From Orbaceae bacterium ESL0727 (GTDB lineage: Bacteria; Pseudomonadota; Gammaproteobacteria; Enterobacterales; Orbaceae): DNA of 64,000 nt. Below are positions 49,856 to 55,501 of the stretch, one piece after another. The stretch covers positions 558,001 through 622,000 of the forward strand of contig JAQTHY010000001.1 of assembly GCA_029433345.1 (NCBI GenBank). The letters are read 5' to 3'. The stretch's first letter is position 1; each line of letters begins with the position of its first letter. The position numbers were made by a program, and so were the translations under genes. Under the pieces are notes generated by a model. It saw only the letters and a list, made by a program, of their open reading frames with translations, was not told the origin of the DNA and ran no database searches.

Positions 49856-49967
49856 GCAGGCTAAATCAGAAAAGCGAATTGAATAAAAAAGGGATAAGAA
49901 TATCAGTTATTCTGCAATTAGCCTGCAAAGGTTAGCTAAATAAATCATAACGAATTCTCCTTTGCAG
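49856..49967 (-). promoter_or_regulatory. Alternative-hairpin leader of rtcB-prfH (candidate attenuator)
   Basis: Reading the minus strand, three arms occur in order: CTGCAAAGG (49967-49959), CCTTTGCAGGCTAA (49931-49918) and TTAGCCTGC (49864-49856). The middle arm can pair perfectly over 9 bp with either the first or the third, and the two pairings share bases 49923-49926, so they exclude each other. The first pairing hides the AAAGG of the leader-peptide ribosome-binding site. A CCCTTTTTTATT tract lies between the middle and third arms. The pairing is seen directly; the regulatory role is inference. Confidence 0.6.
49907..49948 (-). CDS. Putative leader peptide of rtcB-prfH
   Basis: A 13-codon frame on the minus strand encodes MIYLANLCRLIAE and ends in TAA. 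It has a strong Shine-Dalgarno sequence (AAAGGAG, 49957-49963) 8 nt before the ATG, and lies about 27 nt after the likely transcription start. It covers the middle arm of the alternative hairpins. Ribosome position on it would therefore decide which hairpin forms. No family is known to me for this peptide; translation is untested. Confidence 0.5.
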   Translation of the reverse strand: MIYLANLCRLIAE

Positions 49968-49981
49968 TTAAAAGTGGCCAT

Positions 49982-50010
49982 ATCATAGTGTGATTTTTAT
50001 GCGTTGTAAA
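49982..50010 (-). promoter_or_regulatory. rtcB-prfH promoter
   Basis: On the minus strand TTTACA (50005-50010), a 17-bp spacer and TATGAT (49982-49987) form a good sigma-70 promoter. Transcription would start near 49975, leaving a leader of over 300 nt before rtcB. Confidence 0.65.
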
Positions 50011-50089
50011 TCGGGTAAGGTAATTATTTTATTTAGTAAAAGATTAAATAATTTACAATCTGTTATGAGTACACTTGTATTATTCTCTC

Positions 50090-50111
50090 TTTTTATTTAG
50101 CTAAATAAAAA
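50090..50111. repeat. 22-bp AT-rich perfect palindrome
   Basis: TTTTTATTTAG followed by its exact complement CTAAATAAAAA lies 14 bp after the stop of the zinc-ribbon gene. It could form part of a weak terminator or a protein-binding site between that gene and the rtcB promoter. Confidence 0.5.
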
Positions 50112-50124
50112 ATGGCGTAGAAAA

Positions 50125-50913
50125 TCACCGCCGATTACACCAAATCGCCAAATTCTCAAAGCCCCATAATTGCATGGTCGCGCACCATTTTTGTCGCCAA
50201 ATACTGGCAGTATTACTGTTCATACCAAGCTTTTGGGCTATGTCACGATTACTATTTTTAGCAACCAGCAAATCAAGATAAGCTAACCAGTGATGGATAC
50301 GCGGTAACTGAAAAATCGGCGTATCTTGCAATAAACTAAAATTTCGTCGGCAATGATTACAGCGAAACGTAGCCCGTTCCCCTATTTTAACGGTGTTAGA
50401 CGAATCACAATACCAACAAGGGCTGTGCGTGGTTGCCAATATCTCGCTCAATTTTTGCTTAAAGGCGCTATGTTGTGCATCAATGGCATCACTGACTTGG
50501 TTTGCCTCAAACTGATTTGCTACATCATTATGTGCACAGTACCATTGATACAAATCAGGAAAATCAATTTGCATCTGCTGTTTTATCGCTTTATCACGAC
50601 GCATGATCTTTTTAATATCACAACCCAATGTATCCGCAATCTCATAATAGGTTTTGCGATTGACGCGCTCACACAAAATAATCGGTAACCAAGCGACAGG
50701 CTGCAAACGATTAAATGGCGTACCCGTTAACGAATTAAAATATTTCAAACAACCTTTACATCGTAGCGAGAGCGGCGCCTTCCGCGCTTTGATAAAACTG
50801 TCATTTTCACAATATGGACAATGTATTGGCACCTGCTGATCTAATTGCTCAAGCTCAGCTAAAAACCGCTCAAAATCAACCTGCAATACCTGCGGAATAA
50901 AATCATTTTGCAT
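50125..50913 (-). CDS. Protein with duplicated zinc-ribbon/helical unit, possible DNA-binding regulator
   Basis: The 262-residue product is built from two copies of one unit. Unit 1 has C32-x2-C35 and C52-x2-C55, then FNSLTGTPFNRL, a Trp and a helical segment ending near 110. Unit 2 has C166-x2-C169 and C185-x2-C188, then FSLLQDTPIFQL, a Trp and a helical segment with NRDIAQKLGMNSNTASIWRQ, which reads like a helix-turn-helix. Such zinc ribbons occur at the N-termini of IS1-type and related transposase proteins and in DUF746-like proteins. There is no DDE catalytic domain and no terminal repeats, so it is not a working transposase as seen. A DNA-binding regulator is my best guess. It is divergent from the DRT3 genes. 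Confidence 0.6.
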   Translation of the reverse strand: MQNDFIPQVLQVDFERFLAELEQLDQQVPIHCPYCENDSFIKARKAPLSLRCKGCLKYFNSLTGTPFNRLQPVAWLPIILCERVNRKTYYEIADTLGCDIKKIMRRDKAIKQQMQIDFPDLYQWYCAHNDVANQFEANQVSDAIDAQHSAFKQKLSEILATTHSPCWYCDSSNTVKIGERATFRCNHCRRNFSLLQDTPIFQLPRIHHWLAYLDLLVAKNSNRDIAQKLGMNSNTASIWRQKWCATMQLWGFENLAIWCNRR

Positions 50914-50958
50914 AGGGAAACCCTTATCTCTTTGGAATGATTAGAGTTTAAGGAATTT

Positions 50959-50981
50959 TGATTGAAATGGGTAGGGGTTCT
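50959..50981 (-). repeat. Dispersed 23-bp intergenic sequence, copy C (inverted)
   Basis: On the minus strand this reads AGAACCC, then CTACCCATTTCAATCA (overlapping by one C). It differs from copies A (15410-15432) and B (55288-55310) at two positions. The match with B extends 7 bp further left (ATCTTTC). It lies 46 bp upstream of the zinc-ribbon gene, on the left side of the DRT3 segment. Confidence 0.8.
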
Positions 50982-51089
50982 GAAAGATATTTGCAAGGAA
51001 GTTTCTGACACAATGTTTCATTAAATGGGATATAAAAAACTCATTATCCTATTATTTATATTTTATCGATTATCTTTACAACTACGATG

Positions 51090-51117
51090 TTTCATCTAGA
51101 AATCAAAATGTTATACT
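51090..51117 (+). promoter_or_regulatory. Candidate promoter of the DRT3 operon
   Basis: TATACT (51112-51117) lies 50 bp before the first RT gene, with a weak -35 TTTCAT (51090-51095) at 16 bp. Acceptable but not strong. Confidence 0.4.
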
Positions 51118-51166
51118 TTAAATTTGAATTGCGAGATATGAACCATAAGCCAACTGGGAAATAAAA

Positions 51167-52345
51167 ATGTTAAAGCAAACATTTAATAGAAAAGCTATTA
51201 CAAAGATTCTTACCAAAAAAGATGTGTGGAAATGGTCCCTTTGGAATAATAGTGACGAACAAGAGAAAGGCTTGATAGATTTAGAAAAAAAAATCAATTC
51301 TAAAAATTACTCTGTGACCCCATTTAAAGAGCATATACATAAAAATAAAAAAACATTTCAAGCCAGTTCTATTGAAGACGCAATATTAATTAAACTTTTA
51401 GATAAATATTTAAGAAGAATATATAAAATAAAACAGTCAGATAGACAAAAATTAATCCTACAAATAAAAATCCTATTGACTGATAATGAAGATTTGAAAA
51501 TTATGCGTCTTGATATTGAAAATTGTTATGAATCTATTAATTTCTCGGCTCTTTTAGCTAGATTAGAATCTGATATGTTTTTAGCACCAAATTGTCTACA
51601 ACTTCTAGAGTCCATCCATGAAGTATGCAAACAACAAAAAATTTCAGGTTTACCTAGAGGATTATCAATTTCTCCTACTTTGACTGAATTATTTTTAGAA
51701 AAGATTGACAAACAACTAACATGCCAAGATGGTGTCATCTATTTTAAAAGATATGTTGATGATTATTTTATTATCGTAGAAAACTATAAAACCCCCATCA
51801 TAGAAGAATATCTTAAAACTGAATTAAAGAAGATAGGATTAAGCATTCACAACACACCGGATAAATATATAATTCAATCATCAAGGGAATGTAATTTTGA
51901 TTATTTAGGCTATAACTTTTTTAGAACATTTAAAGATGGTAAAGAAAATAAAGTAGAGCTTTGTATCTCTGATACAAAATTAGCCAGAATAAAAAGAAAA
52001 ATAGCATTATCTTTTAGTGATTACAAAACGAATAAAGATTTTAAGTTATTAACACAAAGAATTAATTATTTAGCTTCAATCCGAATTATAAAAAAACATG
52101 AAAATGGTACGCTTTGGGGAGGAATAGCATATAGTTACTGTAACGTAACTGACAATTTCGAATTATTAAAAAAGATTGATGGTTTTTATATAAAAATGAT
52201 TAATTCGCAAAGATTTGGGTTAACGACTACACAACAAAATGAATTGAAAAAAAAATCTTTCTACGATTTTGTAAAAAATAAAAAAAAATCCATTTTCACC
52301 AGAAAAAAAACACAACAGATAGCAAGGATCTGGAAAAATGCCTAA
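51167..52345 (+). CDS. drt3a: Defence-associated reverse transcriptase Drt3a-like (UG3 group)
   Basis: This is a 392-residue reverse transcriptase. Palm motifs are visible in order: motif A LDIENCYESI (115-124, Asp116), motif B GLPRGLSISP (161-170) and motif C YVDD (196-199), so catalytic aspartates are intact. There is no group II intron maturase domain, integrase or retron msr/msd pattern. A second, larger RT gene overlaps its end by 8 bp. Two adjacent RTs of about 400 and 630 residues fit the anti-phage system DRT type 3 (UG3 plus UG8). From recent reports as I recall them, Drt3a makes a GT-repeat strand from an ACACAC template in the system's non-coding RNA. The gene is visibly more AT-rich than its neighbours, suggesting acquisition. 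Confidence 0.82.
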   Translation: MLKQTFNRKAITKILTKKDVWKWSLWNNSDEQEKGLIDLEKKINSKNYSVTPFKEHIHKNKKTFQASSIEDAILIKLLDKYLRRIYKIKQSDRQKLILQIKILLTDNEDLKIMRLDIENCYESINFSALLARLESDMFLAPNCLQLLESIHEVCKQQKISGLPRGLSISPTLTELFLEKIDKQLTCQDGVIYFKRYVDDYFIIVENYKTPIIEEYLKTELKKIGLSIHNTPDKYIIQSSRECNFDYLGYNFFRTFKDGKENKVELCISDTKLARIKRKIALSFSDYKTNKDFKLLTQRINYLASIRIIKKHENGTLWGGIAYSYCNVTDNFELLKKIDGFYIKMINSQRFGLTTTQQNELKKKSFYDFVKNKKKSIFTRKKTQQIARIWKNA

Positions 52346-54239
52346 CATCATAAAAATTGATCTATCAGATAAGTATCGCACTCTTTTAACAGATGTCTTA
52401 CCTTATGAGCTTCCTTTGTGGTACAACAATTATAATATGTATAATTGTCTTAAAAATCATTTAAACGTATATACACAAATTTCTAACTTAAAAAATGGCA
52501 CTACAAAAAAATTAATTCCTTTTAACTATAAAGTTTTTAGAGGAGAAAATAAAAGCCCACGTGTTTTATCAGTTATTCATCCTCTTTCTCAATTACAGGT
52601 ATGTAATTTTTATGAAAAATATGCAACAATCATAGAATACTATTGCAATAAGTCAGGTAAATCTCTTAGGTATCCATTCAAAATTGCCACTAGCTTTTAT
52701 GGGAAAGTTAACAAGACAGCTTCTGAAAATAATAGTGTTGAAATGTATGAAGATGATCCTAAAACAGCTAGTTCATATTTTAAATATCTTAAATACCCCT
52801 TCTTATATCGTTTTTTCGAATCTTATGAATATCACAAATTAGAAAAACGTTTTAGTCATATGATGCAAGTTGATATATCTAAATGTTTTCCTAATATATA
52901 CACACATACTATTGGCTGGGCAACAAAAAATAAGCGATTAGCAAAAAATAAAAGTAAAGATTCATTTGATTCTAAATTTGATAACTTAATGCAAAATACT
53001 AACTATATGGAAACAAATGGTATTGTTATTGGTCCGGAGTTTTGCAGGATATTTGCGGAAATAATTTTACAACAAATAGATATAGATATTGTAGAAGCAT
53101 TAAAAACAAAACATAAATATAAAGATGGTATTGATTATGAAATAAGACGGTATGTTGATGATTATTTTGTTTTTTATAGATCATTAGAAGTTGGCAAGGC
53201 TGTTCACTCTGCAATATCGGATGCACTTGTTGAATATAAATTATATCTCAATGAAGCTAAAACAGAATATATTGTTAGACCATTTACAACTAAGATATCC
53301 ATCACTAAAGAGAATATAAAAGCTATTGTTAACGGATTATTTGCTTATAAATCTGAAAAAGATGGAGAAATACATAAAATAAGTTATCCAGATAGGAAAG
53401 CAAATCAAATTATTTCCAAAATTAAAATGGTCATTTCTCAGGATAATGTTTTGTACAGTTCCATTTCTAATTATCTTATTAAATCCATTGAAAATCAATT
53501 TACAGCTCTTATAAATGAAATAAATAGATTAGATATACAAGAGGAATATCATTTAAATTGGATTTTGGTAGATCTTGATGTTTTATTCTTTTTTCACGCA
53601 ATGGATATTAGAATAAGCACTACGGATAAAATTGCAAAACAAGTTGAGTTCTTATTAAGAACGATATCAACATGGAAGGATGAATCCATAAAGGAAGCCA
53701 TTTATAAAAAAACATTTGATCTTATAAAGCAAGCTATCGATATTTTTCTTGGTGCAAAACGTGAAATTGATGGTTTAGAAACGCTTAATCTTATTGTGCT
53801 ATTGACATTATTGCCTGATCACTATCAATTGGATAAAAATAGGTTAAATGATTATTATCAATTTTTAAAAGCAACTTCTTCTGAAAACAATTTCTATTTC
53901 ATATGGGTTACTTTTTTATTGTATATAAAAAACAACTATCATTATTATGAAATAAAATCAGAGTTAATTACTTGGGCAAAAAATTATTTAACAACAAATA
54001 AAGACCTTTTCAATTCGTCACATTATTTTATTTTATTTTTTGATTTTGCATCTTGCCCATATGTACAAAAAAGCGATCGACAGGAAGTTATCAAAATAGT
54101 ACAAGAAATAAATAATGCTCAGTATAATTCTGAGGAAAGAGATCATATATTAAATAATGATTTTATCATCCAGTGGAAAAAACATGACTATTTACAAAAT
54201 AGTTTAAATAAGCGAGAATTCATATTCTCATATGAATAA
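52338..54239 (+). CDS. drt3b: Defence-associated reverse transcriptase Drt3b-like (UG8 group)
   Basis: This is a 633-residue reverse transcriptase. An N-terminal extension precedes motif A VDISKCFPNIYTH (178-190, Asp179), motif B NGIVIGPEFCRIFAE (227-241) and motif C RYVDDYF (Asp274, Asp275). About 330 residues of mostly helical C-terminal sequence follow, with no domain I recognise; such helical tails are usual in Abi/UG-type RTs. It starts inside the last codons of the first RT gene (8-bp overlap), so the two are made together, as expected for a Drt3a-Drt3b complex. As reported, Drt3b makes the complementary AC-repeat strand without a nucleic acid template; whether that applies here is inference. 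Confidence 0.82.
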   Translation: MPNIIKIDLSDKYRTLLTDVLPYELPLWYNNYNMYNCLKNHLNVYTQISNLKNGTTKKLIPFNYKVFRGENKSPRVLSVIHPLSQLQVCNFYEKYATIIEYYCNKSGKSLRYPFKIATSFYGKVNKTASENNSVEMYEDDPKTASSYFKYLKYPFLYRFFESYEYHKLEKRFSHMMQVDISKCFPNIYTHTIGWATKNKRLAKNKSKDSFDSKFDNLMQNTNYMETNGIVIGPEFCRIFAEIILQQIDIDIVEALKTKHKYKDGIDYEIRRYVDDYFVFYRSLEVGKAVHSAISDALVEYKLYLNEAKTEYIVRPFTTKISITKENIKAIVNGLFAYKSEKDGEIHKISYPDRKANQIISKIKMVISQDNVLYSSISNYLIKSIENQFTALINEINRLDIQEEYHLNWILVDLDVLFFFHAMDIRISTTDKIAKQVEFLLRTISTWKDESIKEAIYKKTFDLIKQAIDIFLGAKREIDGLETLNLIVLLTLLPDHYQLDKNRLNDYYQFLKATSSENNFYFIWVTFLLYIKNNYHYYEIKSELITWAKNYLTTNKDLFNSSHYFILFFDFASCPYVQKSDRQEVIKIVQEINNAQYNSEERDHILNNDFIIQWKKHDYLQNSLNKREFIFSYE

Positions 54240-54446
54240 CTATGCCTTCGCAACCTGATATTTTTCTCTTGATAGGTTCACTAGCTATTTGATTTTATTA
54301 ACTAGTTATTGAATTTTATTAATTGGGTTATATTTTTTGATTATAATCACACACGACTAAGGTTGGAAGGCACCACCTTATATATTTATTAATACCGAAT
54401 TAATGCGAATTAACGAATTTCTGATATTAATTATCCTTTAATTGAA
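54240..54446 (+). ncRNA. Putative DRT3 non-coding RNA region
   Basis: The 207 bp between the second RT gene and the convergent JAMM gene contain no frame but show structure. A short hairpin (AACCT/AGGTT, 54252-54278) is followed by two 21-bp tandem repeats (54281-54301 and 54302-54322, 18 of 21 identical), then CACACAC (54348-54354), then a hairpin TAAGGTTGG/CCACCTTA (54358-54380). DRT3 systems include an RNA with an ACACAC template; this is the only such tract near the RT genes, on their strand. Exact ends and strand are not established. Confidence 0.5.
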
Positions 54447-55151
54447 TCACTTTTCTTTTTTCAGAATATTCTTTACCTCTTTGATATCAATATCTAGAAT
54501 TTGTGATATTTGTTCAATTGGTAATGCTTTTTCATTAAGAAAATAAATCGCTGAAGCAATTTTTTGTTCAGCCTGTTCCCGGCGCTCTTTTTCGACTTTT
54601 GCTTTCTCTTGCGCAGTTTTGATTTTATCATTTGCGACAGCCAACTTCTCTTTCGCAATCCTCTTCTCTTCCTTGCGGATTTTTTCGATCACTTGGTAAG
54701 TCGGCACATATTTTAGACTTTGTTCGAGTTCTTCCATCAAATCAATTTGGCGGAAGCTGATGTACTGTTTTGGGGTGATGATGAGGTGGTCGACCAGTTC
54801 GATATTTAAAATTCGCCCAACTTGAATCAGGCGATCGGTAATATCTTTATCGGCAGTAGAAGGAATGAGCGATCTACTTGGGTGGTTATGAACCAAAATA
54901 ACGCGGGAGGCGTTTTTCATCACCGCAACACGGAAAACATTCATCGGCTCCACGTCGACCGAGCGATAAGAACCCAGCGCAATCAGTTCGATATAGAGGA
55001 TATAACCGGCTTGATTCATACCGATAATCCACAGGTGTTCCTTCTCCTGATCGATTTTGTTTTCCCGCAACAGCACGCGCTGCATAATGCTGTAAACATC
55101 ATCGGTATCTTCAATTATACGTTTATCATGCTTGGTTAGTTTAATATCCAT
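54447..55151 (-). CDS. RadC-like JAMM/MPN-domain protein with coiled-coil tail
   Basis: The N-terminal 140 residues form a RadC-type JAB/MPN domain with a complete JAMM metal motif: H88-N-H90, seven residues, S98, two residues, D101, and the upstream glutamate region HLWIIGMNQAGYIL. The N-terminal helix-hairpin-helix part of chromosomal RadC is absent. Residues about 145-200 are a charged Lys/Glu coiled coil, followed by a short helical end (PIEQISQILDIDIKEVKNIL) that resembles a helix-turn-helix. RadC-like proteins are common in mobile and defence islands, where their role is unknown. It is convergent with the DRT3 genes. A metalloprotease or nuclease-type activity is possible but unproven. 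Confidence 0.75.
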   Translation of the reverse strand: MDIKLTKHDKRIIEDTDDVYSIMQRVLLRENKIDQEKEHLWIIGMNQAGYILYIELIALGSYRSVDVEPMNVFRVAVMKNASRVILVHNHPSRSLIPSTADKDITDRLIQVGRILNIELVDHLIITPKQYISFRQIDLMEELEQSLKYVPTYQVIEKIRKEEKRIAKEKLAVANDKIKTAQEKAKVEKERREQAEQKIASAIYFLNEKALPIEQISQILDIDIKEVKNILKKEK

Positions 55152-55287
55152 CTTATTCCCTTCTAAAATCAGCCGAAAAATACTATAACATAACCCCTTA
55201 TCACAGGCAGCAATTAATCAAGTCAATAATGGGAGATAACTCGCAAAATCTTTGATTTTATCAACTCTCATTTTGTTAAAATCTTTC

Positions 55288-55310
55288 AGAACTACTACCC
55301 ATTTCAATCA
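55288..55310 (+). repeat. Dispersed 23-bp intergenic sequence, copy B, inside an inverted repeat
   Basis: AGAACTA followed by CTACCCATTTCAATCA (sharing layout with copy A, identical over 23 bp). It is enclosed by perfect 9-bp inverted arms TTGTTAAAA (55273-55281) and TTTTAACAA (55312-55320). Copy C at 50959-50981 is in opposite orientation, so the pair brackets the DRT3 and JAMM genes. Confidence 0.8.
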
Positions 55311-55398
55311 GTTTTAACAATTTATGTAACGTTAATCAGCATCGCAACATCAAAAAGAACTTTATCGCTGCAAGACTCAATACGATAAGTAGTCTTAC

Positions 55399-55467
55399 CT
55401 GAAAATAAAAGGCTGAAAACAAAAACCTGAGCATAAAAACTTGAGAATAAAACCAGAGAATAAAAAT
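55399..55467. repeat. Five imperfect 14-bp tandem repeats after carB
   Basis: Units follow the pattern cTGA(A/G)aATAAAAac: CTGAAAATAAAAGG, CTGAAAACAAAAAC, CTGAGCATAAAAAC, TTGAGAATAAAAC, CAGAGAATAAAAAT. They lie immediately beyond the carB terminator. Confidence 0.75.
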
Positions 55468-55488
55468 AGGGCGATATAGCCCTATTTT
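55463..55488 (-). terminator. carAB terminator
   Basis: A perfect 10-bp stem (AAAATAGGGC with GCCCTATTTT) and a 6-nt loop lie 13 bp after the carB stop and end in a T-rich tract on the minus strand. Confidence 0.9.
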
Positions 55489-55501
55489 CTTACTTCAGCA
55501 A

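Larger units (their letters stand above)
55152..55501. other. Intergenic region between the JAMM gene and carB
   Basis: This 350-bp region has no frame. From left to right it holds the presumed JAMM-gene promoter (not identified), a dispersed 23-bp sequence flanked by inverted 9-mers (55273-55320), five 14-bp tandem repeats (55399-55467) and the carB terminator (55463-55488). Confidence 0.6.

Noticed and set aside
49653-50124. Sigma-54 promoter for rtcB
   Set aside because: No TGGCAC-N5-TTGC-like sequence is present on the minus strand, while a good sigma-70 promoter is.
50125-50913. Zinc-ribbon gene as an IS transposase
   Set aside because: No DDE or other catalytic domain, no terminal inverted repeats and no target duplication were found; the duplicated architecture is complete in itself.
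51167-54239. Retron or group II intron
   Set aside because: No maturase/HNH domains or intron ends, and two RTs overlap in one operon, which fits DRT3 rather than retrons.
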